DNA of 21,958 nt from ZC4RG20 sp964553875 (GTDB taxonomy: Bacteria > Pseudomonadota > Gammaproteobacteria > Steroidobacterales > Rariloculaceae): positions 1 to 21,958 of the forward strand of contig CAZKNH010000065.1 of NCBI GenBank assembly GCA_964553875.1. Reading direction: 5' to 3'. Under the pieces are notes generated by a model. The model did no database searches. It saw nothing but the letters and a program-made list of their open reading frames with translations, and was not told where the DNA came from. Shown one piece after another: positions 1 through 9,326 of this stretch; position 1 is the first letter of the stretch; each line of letters begins with the position of its first letter. The position numbers were made by a program, and so were the translations under genes.

Positions 1-1022
<1,022 letters not shown>

Positions 1023-1056
1023 CGCGCGCGGTTCCGCATCCGGCAAGGTCTCGATA

Positions 1057-1067
1057 AGTCACTGACT
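1057..1067. promoter_or_regulatory. 11-base palindrome upstream of sigma-54 promoter, possible activator site
   Basis: AGTCA-C-TGACT is a perfect inverted repeat in the short fleQ-fleR gap, centred about 50 bases before the predicted start site and 19 bases before the -24 element. Its GTCA/TGAC half-sites resemble those I recall for the Pseudomonas FleQ box, but the spacer is 1 base rather than about 6. Operator function is a guess. Confidence 0.25.
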
Positions 1068-1085
1068 CGCTTCCCAAAAAACTTC

Positions 1086-1101
1086 TGGCACAAGAATTGC
1101 T
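1086..1101 (+). promoter_or_regulatory. Sigma-54 (RpoN) promoter for the fleR-like/fliE operon
   Basis: TGGCAC at 1086-1091, five bases, then TTGCT at 1097-1101: an exact match to the -24/-12 sigma-54 consensus. The predicted start is near base 1112, leaving a leader of about 25 bases to the ATG at 1137. Its place just after fleQ fits activation by FleQ. An A-rich stretch (about 1075-1080) lies just upstream. No intrinsic terminator is visible between fleQ and this promoter, so some read-through from fleQ is possible. Confidence 0.93.
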
Positions 1102-1105
1102 GAAA

Positions 1106-1133
1106 GCGGTCCGATCGAAGGTGATTGGACCGC
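1106..1133. promoter_or_regulatory. Inverted repeat over the predicted transcription start of the fleR-like gene
   Basis: GCGGTCC (1106-1112) and GGACCGC (1127-1133) are perfect 7-base inverted arms separated by 14 bases, centred around +8 of the predicted sigma-54 transcript. The spacer holds the Shine-Dalgarno-like GAAGGTGA (1117-1124). If transcription starts at 1112 the left arm is mostly untranscribed, so a DNA operator is more likely than an RNA hairpin. Related sequence (GGTCCG, 8-9 bases, GATTGGA) lies in the fliL leader. Function unknown. Confidence 0.35.
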
Positions 1134-1136
1134 GGA

Positions 1137-2114
<978 letters not shown>

Positions 2115-2118
2115 GACG

Positions 2119-2436
2119 ATGAGCGACGTGCAGATCAGACAGGTGCTCGACGCGATGCGTGCGCTGTCCGAGCGCGCGGCCGCGGGCACCGCCGGGACAC
2201 AGGCTACGCAGGCGAAAGGGTTCGCGAAGCTCCTCGAGAGCTCGCTGGCGGAGGTGGCTTCGGCGCAGCGTACCGCAGCGGATCTCGCGCGCCGCTTCGA
2301 GCAGGGCGCGCCAGACGTGAGCCTCGTCGACGTGATGGTCTCGATGCAGAAAGCGAGTCTGCAGTTCGAGGCGGTCACGCAGGTGCGCAACCGAGTGATC
2401 GCGGCGTACCAAGAAATCATGAGCATGCAGGTTTGA
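2119..2436 (+). CDS. fliE: Flagellar hook-basal body protein FliE
   Basis: Small protein (105 residues) joining the MS-ring to the proximal rod in the periplasm. It has the family size and the conserved C-terminal half: a run around VSLVDVMVSMQKASLQFEA followed by the terminal VRNRVIAAYQEIMSMQV, which matches the typical FliE end. There is no cleavable signal, as expected for a protein exported by the flagellar type III apparatus. A good ribosome site, GAGGTAAG (2108-2115), overlaps the stop codon of the preceding activator, so translation is probably coupled. It is the first structural gene of the operon. Confidence 0.96.
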   Translation: MSDVQIRQVLDAMRALSERAAAGTAGTQATQAKGFAKLLESSLAEVASAQRTAADLARRFEQGAPDVSLVDVMVSMQKASLQFEAVTQVRNRVIAAYQEIMSMQV

Positions 2437-2495
2437 AGGGTCATTGATCGGCGGCGCGGCCCGAACTCGGCGGCCGCGTTCGCCGGACGGAGCTG

Positions 2496-4127
2496 ATGGA
2501 ACGGAACGGCATGGCGGAGGCACTGCCTCAAACCACGGTAAAGCCCCTTGCGGCGTTCACTGCGCTGCCGGTGCAGCGGCAAATCGCCGTGCTCGGCGGC
2601 ATCGCGATGGCGATCGCGCTCGCCGTGAGTCTCGCGCTTTGGGGACTTTCGCCGAGCTATCAGGTGCTCTTGCCCGGGCTCGGCGAGCGTGACGTCGTCG
2701 AAGCGATGAACGTGCTCGGTCGGCACGGCATCGACCACAAGCTCGATTCGACGACCGGCGCGCTGATGGTTCCGGCGACGAAGATGCACGAAGCGCGGCT
2801 CCATCTCGCGACCGAGGGTTTGCCGCGCGAGACGACCGTAGGCTTCGAGCTGCTCGATCGGCCCACCGGGCTCGGCGGCACGAGCCGGCTCGCCGAGGCG
2901 GCGCGCTACCAGCGCGCGCTCGAAGGCGAGCTCGCGCGCTCGATCATGACGCTCGACAGCGTCGAGTCCGCGCGGGTCCATCTCGCGCTGCCGCGCGAAT
3001 CGGTATTCGTTCGCGAGCGCGGTAAGCCCGGCGCGTCGGTGCTCTTGAACCTGCATCCGGGACGCACGCTCGACGAGAAGCGCGTCGCCGGCATCGTGCA
3101 TCTCGTCGCATCGAGCGTGCCCGACCTCGTGCCGGAGCGGGTCACGGTCGTCGACCAGCGGGGGCGGCTCTTGAGCGGTCCCGGCGAGGACGGTGCGCTC
3201 GCGTCGATGCAGCGTCTCGAGTACACGCGCGAGATCGAGGAAGCGCTCCGCCGGCGCGTGCACGACATCCTGAGCCCGCTCGTCGGCGAGGACCGCGTTC
3301 GGGCGCAGGTTACGGCCGAGATCGACTTCACCGAGGTCGAGAGCACGCACGAGGCGTACGATCCAGAGCGCGCGGTGCTTCGAAGCGAGCAGGTGAGCGA
3401 GGAGCAGCACACGGGGGCCGGTCCTGGGGGCATTCCCGGCGCGCTGACGAATCAGCCGCCCGACGGTGCGGTCATCGCCGGGACCGACGGGCTCGCCGCG
3501 GCGCAGGGTGCGGTCACAGGCGGCACGAGCAAGAGCAGCACGCGCAATTTCGAGGTCGATCGCCGGATCAGCCATATCCGTGCGACGCCGGGCGCGATCA
3601 AGCGGCTTTCCGTCGCGGTCGTCGTCGACGATCGGCAAGCGACGAACGAGCACGGCGAGACCGTGGCCGTGCCCCGCTCCGCGGAGGAGATGGCGCACCT
3701 GACCGCCCTCGTTCGCGAGGCCGTCGGCTTCGACGAGGCGCGCGGCGACCGCGTGAACGTCGTGAATGCATCGTTCCGCGCGATCGAGTCGCCGGCCGAC
3801 TCGTTCGCCGCGGAGCGTCCGCTGTGGCAGGAGCCCTGGGTTCAGGAGCTTGCACGACAGGCACTGGCGGGCGTGGGCCTGTTGCTCGTGATCCTGCTCG
3901 TTCTCCGTCCTGCGGTGAAGCCGCTCCTCTTGCCGCAGCTTTCGCCCGCGCCCGCGGCGGCGCTCGGGCCGCCGCTCGCGGTCGCCGGTGACGAGGACGA
4001 TGGGGATGACAAGACCGACGAGCCGACCTTGGAAGGGCGCGTCGAGCAGGCTCGGCTCCTGACTCGGCAGGATCCGCGTCTCGTCGCGCAGGTTGTCCGT
4101 CAATGGATGCAAAGCGATGGAAAGTGA
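2496..4127 (+). CDS. fliF: Flagellar MS-ring protein FliF
   Basis: Inner-membrane ring that forms the base of the basal body and houses the export gate. 543 residues, the usual length. Transmembrane helix 1 is about 30-51 and helix 2 about 452-471, with the large periplasmic ring-building domain between them (YscJ-like part near the N-terminus with the typical ATEGLPRETTVGFELLD segment). After helix 2 an acidic linker (DEDDGDDKTDE, about 499-509) leads to the C-terminal FliG-binding segment (TLEGRVEQARLL to RQWMQSDGK). Start ATG 2496 has GGACGGAG just upstream; an ATG five codons later is an alternative. The 59 bases between fliE and fliF hold no clear promoter. It overlaps fliG by 11 bases. 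Confidence 0.97.
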   Translation: MERNGMAEALPQTTVKPLAAFTALPVQRQIAVLGGIAMAIALAVSLALWGLSPSYQVLLPGLGERDVVEAMNVLGRHGIDHKLDSTTGALMVPATKMHEARLHLATEGLPRETTVGFELLDRPTGLGGTSRLAEAARYQRALEGELARSIMTLDSVESARVHLALPRESVFVRERGKPGASVLLNLHPGRTLDEKRVAGIVHLVASSVPDLVPERVTVVDQRGRLLSGPGEDGALASMQRLEYTREIEEALRRRVHDILSPLVGEDRVRAQVTAEIDFTEVESTHEAYDPERAVLRSEQVSEEQHTGAGPGGIPGALTNQPPDGAVIAGTDGLAAAQGAVTGGTSKSSTRNFEVDRRISHIRATPGAIKRLSVAVVVDDRQATNEHGETVAVPRSAEEMAHLTALVREAVGFDEARGDRVNVVNASFRAIESPADSFAAERPLWQEPWVQELARQALAGVGLLLVILLVLRPAVKPLLLPQLSPAPAAALGPPLAVAGDEDDGDDKTDEPTLEGRVEQARLLTRQDPRLVAQVVRQWMQSDGK

Positions 4128-5121
4128 GCTCGGTTCACTGAGCGGCACCCATCGTGCCGCGATCCTCCTGATGACGCTCGGCGAGGAAGCCGCGTCCGAG
4201 GTGCTGAAGCATTTGCGGCCGAAGGAGGTGCAGACGATCGGCACGGCGATGACGAACCTGCCGGGCGTGAGCCGCGCGCAGCTCGAGGCCGTGATGGAGC
4301 AGTTCAGTGCGACGGTCGAGAATCAGACGCCGATCGGTCTCGGCAGCGAGGATTACGTGCGCAAGGTGCTCGTCCAGGCGCTCGGCGAGGAACGAGCGCG
4401 CTCGCTGATCGATCGCATCCTCGTCGGCGGGCGATCGAAGGGCCTCGAGTCGCTGAAATGGATGGACGGCCGCTCGGTCGCGGACATGATCCGTAACGAG
4501 CATCCGCAGATCATCGCGATCGTCGTCTCGTATCTCGACAGCGACCACGCGGCCGAGGTCTTGAACTACTTTCCGCCGCGCCTGCGCAGCGACGTCGTGA
4601 TGCGGATCGCGACGCTCGACACGATTCACCCGAACGCGCTGCAGGAGCTCGACGAGATCCTCGAGCGTCAATTCGCCGGCGACTCGTCGAAGGCATCCGT
4701 GGTCGGCGGATTGAAGCGTGCCGCCGATATCCTGAATTACATGGACAGCTCGTCGGAGACCGCGATCCTCGACGACATCCGCGAATACGACGCGAACCTG
4801 AGCGTGCAGATCCAGGAGCTCATGTTCACGTTCGAGAACCTGCTCGAGATCGACGATCGCAGCATGCAGAGGCTGCTGCGCGAGCTGCCGCGCGAGATGC
4901 TCGTCGTCGCGCTCAAGGGCGCGACCGCGGAGATCAAGCAGCACTTCTTCCGCAACATGTCGAAAGGCGCGCGCGAGGCGCTCGAGGAAGATCTCGAGCT
5001 CAGGGGGCCCGTCAAGGTCAGCGAGATGGAGAGCGCGCAGAAGGAGATCCTGTCGATCGTGCGCAAGCTCGCCGACGACGGTGAGATCGCGATCATCGGG
5101 CGGGGCGAGGAGTACGTATGA
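4117..5121 (+). CDS. fliG: Flagellar motor switch protein FliG
   Basis: C-ring protein on the cytoplasmic face of FliF that interacts with the stator to make torque. 334 residues, normal length. N-terminal FliF-binding domain (HRAAILLMTLGEEAASEVL), middle domain with the EHPQ motif (NEHPQIIAIVVSYL) for FliM contact, and a C-terminal charged domain (DDRSMQRLLRELPREML, KGAREALEEDLELRGP) carrying the torque residues. Start ATG 4117 gives the family N-terminus. It lies inside the 3' end of fliF with no convincing Shine-Dalgarno, suggesting translational coupling; a TTG at 4093 is open but adds eight unsupported residues. It shares ATGA with fliH. Confidence 0.97.
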   Translation: MESELGSLSGTHRAAILLMTLGEEAASEVLKHLRPKEVQTIGTAMTNLPGVSRAQLEAVMEQFSATVENQTPIGLGSEDYVRKVLVQALGEERARSLIDRILVGGRSKGLESLKWMDGRSVADMIRNEHPQIIAIVVSYLDSDHAAEVLNYFPPRLRSDVVMRIATLDTIHPNALQELDEILERQFAGDSSKASVVGGLKRAADILNYMDSSSETAILDDIREYDANLSVQIQELMFTFENLLEIDDRSMQRLLRELPREMLVVALKGATAEIKQHFFRNMSKGAREALEEDLELRGPVKVSEMESAQKEILSIVRKLADDGEIAIIGRGEEYV

Positions 5122-5795
5122 GCGCCCGGGAGGCGCGGGGAACGCTCGTCGCGTCGGCGGGCGAGATCAGACGTTGGCAGGCCCCGCCGGTCGGCGCGGC
5201 CGAAGAGAAGCCCGAGGAAGCGCCGCGGCCGGAGCCGCTCCTGACCGTCGAGAGGCTCGCCGAGATCGAGGAGCAGGCACGCGCGGAAGGCTACAAGGCC
5301 GGCTTCGACGAAGGGCGGCGCGCCGGTCTCGAGGCCGGGCGCGAAGAGATGCGGAACGCGGCCGCGCGGCTCAACGCGGTCGCCGATGCGCTGACGCCGC
5401 AGCTCCGCGTGCTCGATGAGGCGCTGCTCGGCGAGCTCGCGTCGCTCGTGCTCGCCGTCGTGCGGCAGTTCGTCCGGCGCGAGCTGAAGAGCCAGCCTGG
5501 CGAGGTCGTGCGCGTCGTCCGCGAGGCGCTGCACGCGCTTCCGGGCGCTGAATCGAGCGTCCGCGTGCATTTGAATCCGGACGACATCGCGCTCGTTCGC
5601 GACGCGCTCGCGCCCGACGCGCTCGAGCGGCCGATCAAGCTCGTCGAGGACGTGACGATGACGCGCGGCGGCGCGCGGCTCGAGACCGACTCGTCGGTCG
5701 TCGACGCGAGCGTCGAAGCCCGAATGGGCGCGATCGCCGCACGGATCCTCGGCGGCGAACGGCGCGAGCCGATGGGCCTCGAGGAGCCGCGATGA
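5118..5795 (+). CDS. fliH: Flagellar export ATPase regulator FliH
   Basis: Cytoplasmic stalk protein that binds and restrains the FliI ATPase and docks it to the C-ring and export gate. 225 residues. Near the N-terminus is a tryptophan segment (RRWQAPPV, W20) typical of FliH. Next comes a perfect run of GxxxG repeats with glycines at 58, 62, 66, 70 and 74, a FliH hallmark, within a helical region. The C-terminal half (about 110-215) is the FliI-binding, stator-like domain. It overlaps fliG and fliI by ATGA at each end, so stoichiometric translation with its partner is likely. Confidence 0.94.
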   Translation: MSAREARGTLVASAGEIRRWQAPPVGAAEEKPEEAPRPEPLLTVERLAEIEEQARAEGYKAGFDEGRRAGLEAGREEMRNAAARLNAVADALTPQLRVLDEALLGELASLVLAVVRQFVRRELKSQPGEVVRVVREALHALPGAESSVRVHLNPDDIALVRDALAPDALERPIKLVEDVTMTRGGARLETDSSVVDASVEARMGAIAARILGGERREPMGLEEPR

Positions 5796-7183
5796 CGCTC
5801 CGCGCGATGCTTTCGCCGCTCGAGCAGCGCCGCGCGCGCATTCGCGAGCGGCTCGAGCGCTGGCAGCACCTGACCGAAGAGCCGGTGCGGCTCGTCGCAG
5901 AGGGCCGGCTCGTGCGCATGGTCGGTATGACGCTCGAAGCGGTCGGGTGCGAGGTGCCCGTCGGCGGCCGATGCCGGATCGTCGGGCGCGGGCACGAGCC
6001 CGTCGACGCCGAGGCCGTCGGCTTCGCCGGCAATCGCACGTATCTGATGCCCGTCGGACCGATCGCGGGGCTCACGCCGAACGCGCGCGTGCTGCCGATC
6101 GATCACGCGCAGTTCATTCCCGTCGGCGAGGAGCTGCTCGGACGCGTGATCAATCCGCTCGGGCAGCCGCTCGACGACCTGCCCGCGCTGCGCTGCCGGC
6201 AGCGGATGCCGCTGATGGGGCGGCTCTTGAACCCGCTCGGTCGTGACCCGGTGCGGCGGCCGCTCGACGTCGGCGTGCGCGGCATCAATGCGCTCCTCAC
6301 GGTGGGCCGCGGTCAGCGCATCGGGCTCTTCGCCGGCAGCGGCGTCGGCAAGAGCGTGCTGCTCGGCATGGTCGCCCGGTACACGCGCGCCGACGTCATC
6401 GTCGTCGGCCTGATCGGCGAGCGCGGCCGCGAGGTCAACGATTTCATCCAGGAAATTCTCGGCCCCGAGGGGCTCGCGCGCTCGGTCGTCGTCGTCGCGC
6501 CGGCGGACGATCCGCCGCTCATGCGGCTTCAGGGCGCGCGCGCAGCTACGGCGATCGCGGAGCATTTCCGCGACCAGGGCAAGCACGTGCTGCTCCTGAT
6601 GGATTCGCTGACGCGCTATGCGCAGGCGCAGCGCGAGATTGGCCTCGCGATCGGCGAGCCGCCGGTGACGCGCGGCTACCCGCCGTCCGTGTTCGCGTGC
6701 CTGCCGCAGCTGCTCGAGCGCGCCGGCAACGCGGGACCCGGCGGCGGCTCGATCACCGGCATCTATACCGTGCTCACCGAGGGCGACGACGTGCAGGACC
6801 CGGTCGCCGACGCGGCGCGCGCGGTGCTCGACGGGCACATCGTGCTGTCGCGTCGTGTCGCCGAACGGGGACGGTATCCCGCGATCGACGTCGAGGCATC
6901 GATCAGCCGCGTGATGAGCGCCGTCGTCAAAAGCGAGCACCATGCACTGGCCCAGCGTTTCCGTCAGATCTACGCTCGGTACGAGCAGAACCGGGATCTG
7001 ATCAACGTCGGGGCTTACAAGAAGGGCACGGATCCGGCATTGGACGAGGCGATCGAGCTGTTCCCGCGGATGGAACGCTTTCTTGCGCAGGCGCCGAACG
7101 AGGCCGTCGATTTCGATGCGAGCCTGGCGCAGCTCGAGACATGCCTCGAGACCGATGCTCCCCGGACGCCGGAAGGAGGATAA
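5792..7183 (+). CDS. fliI: Flagellum-specific export ATPase FliI
   Basis: ATPase of the flagellar type III secretion apparatus, related to the F1 beta subunit; it forms a hexamer under FlhA. 463 residues. Walker A AGSGVGKS (181-188), the catalytic-Glu segment VVGLIGERGREV (about 204-215), Walker B HVLLLMDSLTRYAQAQREIG, and the type III ATPase stretch GEPPVTRGYPPSVF. The N-terminal 30 residues (RARIRERLERW) are the amphipathic FliH/membrane-binding helix. The C-terminal region (YEQNRDLINVGAYKKGTDPALDEAI) is typical of FliI. It overlaps fliH by four bases and is followed by fliJ after six bases. Confidence 0.97.
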   Translation: MTLRAMLSPLEQRRARIRERLERWQHLTEEPVRLVAEGRLVRMVGMTLEAVGCEVPVGGRCRIVGRGHEPVDAEAVGFAGNRTYLMPVGPIAGLTPNARVLPIDHAQFIPVGEELLGRVINPLGQPLDDLPALRCRQRMPLMGRLLNPLGRDPVRRPLDVGVRGINALLTVGRGQRIGLFAGSGVGKSVLLGMVARYTRADVIVVGLIGERGREVNDFIQEILGPEGLARSVVVVAPADDPPLMRLQGARAATAIAEHFRDQGKHVLLLMDSLTRYAQAQREIGLAIGEPPVTRGYPPSVFACLPQLLERAGNAGPGGGSITGIYTVLTEGDDVQDPVADAARAVLDGHIVLSRRVAERGRYPAIDVEASISRVMSAVVKSEHHALAQRFRQIYARYEQNRDLINVGAYKKGTDPALDEAIELFPRMERFLAQAPNEAVDFDASLAQLETCLETDAPRTPEGG

Positions 7184-7189
7184 CGGCGA

Positions 7190-7633
7190 ATGCGATCACA
7201 GGAACGAAGTCTCGACGTCGTCGCGCGCCTGAAGGGCGCTGCGGAGCGGGAAGCTGCGGCGGCGCTCAAGGCCGCGGAGCGGCGCCTTTCGGAGGAGGAG
7301 GCGCGGCTCGACGCGATGCGCGCGATGCTCGAAGAGTATCGGCGCGGCGCTTTCGCGAGCGGCCGCCCGCAGCAGCTGCGCGAGACGCGTAATTTCCTGC
7401 AGCAGCTCCAATCCGGTGTCGACGCCCAGACGGCCGTTGTCGAGAGTCAGCGCCGGCTGACGGAGGCGGCCAGGGCACACTGGATCTCGGCACGCCTGCA
7501 ACGCGATGCGCTCGAGCGGATCGTGGAAGAGCGCGAGGCCGCCGATGAAGAGCGACGCGCTCGGATCGAGCAGAAGCAGGCGGATGACCGGGCGAGCTAC
7601 GCGCGCGAGCGATTCGCGAACGCGGTCAGCTGA
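7190..7633 (+). CDS. fliJ: Flagellar export chaperone/stalk protein FliJ
   Basis: Small coiled-coil protein that fits into the FliI hexamer, contacts FlhA and escorts export substrates. 147 residues, the family size, almost entirely charged alpha helix: heptad-like runs at about 15-55 (AAAALKAAERRLSEEEARLDAM) and 95-140 (LQRDALERIVEEREAADEERRARI). Identification rests on size, coiled-coil pattern and position directly after fliI. A strong ribosome site, GGAAGGAGGA (7171-7180), ends 9 bases before the ATG and overlaps the end of fliI. The sequence family is weakly conserved, so the context matters. Confidence 0.9.
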   Translation: MRSQERSLDVVARLKGAAEREAAAALKAAERRLSEEEARLDAMRAMLEEYRRGAFASGRPQQLRETRNFLQQLQSGVDAQTAVVESQRRLTEAARAHWISARLQRDALERIVEEREAADEERRARIEQKQADDRASYARERFANAVS

Positions 7634-7657
7634 ACGCCGGCCGCGGAAAGACGGGCG

Positions 7658-8629
7658 ATGGCGATAGAGATCAGAGCCTTCGCGGGTGCCGCGAGCGCCG
7701 CGACAGGCGAGCCGGGCACAGGCACATCGACTCGAGCCCTGCAGGACGGTTTTTCGTCGGTCGCGGCGGCGGACGGTGATCCGCTGCCCGGCTCGGCGGA
7801 CGCGTGCTTCGCCGCGCTCGTTGCGTGGCTGATGCAGGTTCAGCCTGCGGCGAGCCACGGCGAGACCAGCGAAGGCGTGTCAGGCGATCACGCTACCCAG
7901 GGAGCGCCGACGATCGCGCGCGTTCCCTTAGGCGGCACGACGCCGTCTCCGTTCGTCGCGAACGGCGCGGTGGACGCACGCGATCTGCCGACAGACCGCG
8001 GCATGCTCGCACGCGCCGCTCTGTCGATGGCTGCCGCGCCGAGCGGCGTGACTTCCGACGCGACCGAGCCGGCGGCAGCGTTGCCGGCGCATCCGAGCGA
8101 GTCTGCGCCCCGCTCGGCGGCCCCGCTCGATCTCTCCTTTCTGAACACTGCATCCGCCGGGATGCCTGCGCGCGAGCTCCCCGCCGCATCGGGCGGGACC
8201 GGCGCGGAACCGCGCATGCAGTTCGCTTCCGAGCTCGGCCAACGGGTCGTGACGATGGTCGAGCACGGTGTGCACGACGCGCGCTTGAGGGTGCATCCGG
8301 AGCACCTCGGGCCGATCGAGATCCGTGTACGTCTCGACGGCGACAGCGCGCAGGTCACGTTCCATTCCGCGCACGCCGCGGTCCGCGACGCGCTCGCCGA
8401 TGCCGTGCCCCGTCTGCGCGAGCTGCTCGGCGCCGCGGGATTCGGGCTCGGGCATGTCGATATCGGCGCAGGCGATCCGCAATGGGCCGGGACGTCGGAT
8501 GGCCGCGCGGACGATACGCGCGCCGCGGATCCAAACGCCCGTGAGTCGAGCACCGGAGCACCCGTCGAGCGCGACGAGCCCGAGCGCGTCGTCGCCGTGA
8601 CGCGCGGTCTCGTCGACACCTTCGCTTGA
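7658..8629 (+). CDS. fliK: Flagellar hook-length control protein FliK
   Basis: Secreted ruler that measures hook length and switches export specificity through FlhB. 323 residues. Residues 1 to about 185 are Ala/Ser/Thr/Pro-rich, low in conservation and probably disordered, as usual for FliK. The conserved C-terminal domain is at about 188-270 (LRVHPEHLGPIEIRVRLDGD, then VRDALADAVPRLRELLGAAG), which contacts FlhB. A short acidic/basic tail follows. The start ATG 7658 has GGAAAG upstream. It is the last gene of the first operon; the fliL promoter follows 170 bases after its stop. Confidence 0.92.
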   Translation: MAIEIRAFAGAASAATGEPGTGTSTRALQDGFSSVAAADGDPLPGSADACFAALVAWLMQVQPAASHGETSEGVSGDHATQGAPTIARVPLGGTTPSPFVANGAVDARDLPTDRGMLARAALSMAAAPSGVTSDATEPAAALPAHPSESAPRSAAPLDLSFLNTASAGMPARELPAASGGTGAEPRMQFASELGQRVVTMVEHGVHDARLRVHPEHLGPIEIRVRLDGDSAQVTFHSAHAAVRDALADAVPRLRELLGAAGFGLGHVDIGAGDPQWAGTSDGRADDTRAADPNARESSTGAPVERDEPERVVAVTRGLVDTFA

Positions 8630-8635
8630 GCACCG

Positions 8636-8659
8636 CGCGGCCGCGTCGCGGCGGCCGCG
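8636..8659. repeat. GC-rich hairpin after fliK, no T-tract
   Basis: CGCGGCCGC (8636-8644) and GCGGCCGCG (8651-8659) form a 9-base-pair stem with a 6-base loop, 6 bases after the fliK stop. Each arm contains the palindrome GCGGCCGC. No run of T follows, so it is not a classical intrinsic terminator; it could slow polymerase or protect the 3' end of the mRNA. It may also be chance in GC-rich DNA. Confidence 0.35.
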
Positions 8660-8800
8660 AGCTCCGATCCTCTCCGCTCGCGACGCCGTCGGGACACCGG
8701 CGTCAAATTCCCGTCGCTCTCCGGGCCGCGCGGTGGGGAAGCCTCCGCATCGGGAACATTTCCTTAGTCGGATCAATGCGATAAGCGAAGCATTACCGAG

Positions 8801-8816
8801 TGGCACGACACTTGCT
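8801..8816 (+). promoter_or_regulatory. Sigma-54 (RpoN) promoter for the fliL operon
   Basis: TGGCAC (8801-8806), five bases, TTGCT (8812-8816): an exact -24/-12 element. Predicted start is near 8827, 26 bases before the fliL ATG. A weak IHF-like match (ATCAA then TA, about 8771-8783) and a small dyad AATGC/GCATT (8775-8779/8790-8794) lie just upstream. FleQ or the FleR-like protein is the expected activator. The rest of the 223-base gap 8630-8852 shows only the hairpin at 8636-8659. Confidence 0.93.
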
Positions 8817-8819
8817 TCG

Positions 8820-8846
8820 GGTCCGGCCAAGACGATTGGAACGGAC
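8820..8846. promoter_or_regulatory. Leader element shared with the other sigma-54 promoter
   Basis: GGTCCG (8820-8825), 8 bases, GATTGGA (8834-8840) repeats the arrangement GGTCCG (1108-1113), 9 bases, GATTGGA (1123-1129) of the fleR-like leader. Here GTCCG and CGGAC (8842-8846) also form inverted arms. Both copies sit between about -7 and +18 of the predicted starts. Candidate binding site for a shared regulator; function unproven. Confidence 0.3.
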
Positions 8847-8852
8847 AGAGAC

Positions 8853-9317
8853 ATGAGTGACGCACAAGGCTCGAGCGCGCCTCGCCGGGGTTCGGTTTCG
8901 ACGATCGTCGCGCTGGTGCTCGCGGCAGTGCTTGCAGGCGGCGTGGCGTGGGAGCTCGGCTGGCTCGGACCGCGATATGCCGCCGAAGCCGAAAGGCCCG
9001 AGCCGCTCTACTACAAGCTCGGTCCCGAGCTGATCGTGAACTTCGAGGGCGGCGGACGCGCTCGCTACCTGCAGCTCGGCATCGAGCTCATGACCTACGA
9101 CCAGAAGGCGTTGCCGGCGCTCGAGCTGCACACGCCGATGCTGCGCAACAACCTGATCCTGCTCCTGAGCGACAAGACGTACGACGAGCTGATCACGCGC
9201 GAGGGCAAGGAACAGCTCGCTGTTGCCGCGCTCGAGGTCGTGCGCGAAGCGATGACCGAGCACTACGGACGCCCCGTCGTCGAGATGCTCTATTTCACGA
9301 GCTTCGTCATGCAGTGA
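8853..9317 (+). CDS. fliL: Flagellar basal body-associated protein FliL
   Basis: Inner-membrane protein that surrounds or steadies the stator near the MS-ring. 154 residues from ATG 8853. Short cytoplasmic N-terminus, one transmembrane helix at about 13-34 (STIVALVLAAVLAGGVAWEL), then a periplasmic domain with conserved segments YYKLGPELIVNF, RYLQLGIELM and NNLILLLSDKTYDEL, and the typical end MLYFTSFVMQ. The frame is open upstream to a GTG at 8733, but the sigma-54 promoter at 8801-8816 would lie inside that version, so the later ATG is chosen. First gene of the second operon; fliM follows after 9 bases. Confidence 0.95.
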   Translation: MSDAQGSSAPRRGSVSTIVALVLAAVLAGGVAWELGWLGPRYAAEAERPEPLYYKLGPELIVNFEGGGRARYLQLGIELMTYDQKALPALELHTPMLRNNLILLLSDKTYDELITREGKEQLAVAALEVVREAMTEHYGRPVVEMLYFTSFVMQ

Positions 9318-9326
9318 GCGCGGGAC

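Noticed and set aside
8733..8852. GTG-initiated 40-residue N-terminal extension of FliL
   Set aside because: The sigma-54 promoter lies within it and FliL homologues start at the short cytoplasmic segment encoded from 8853.
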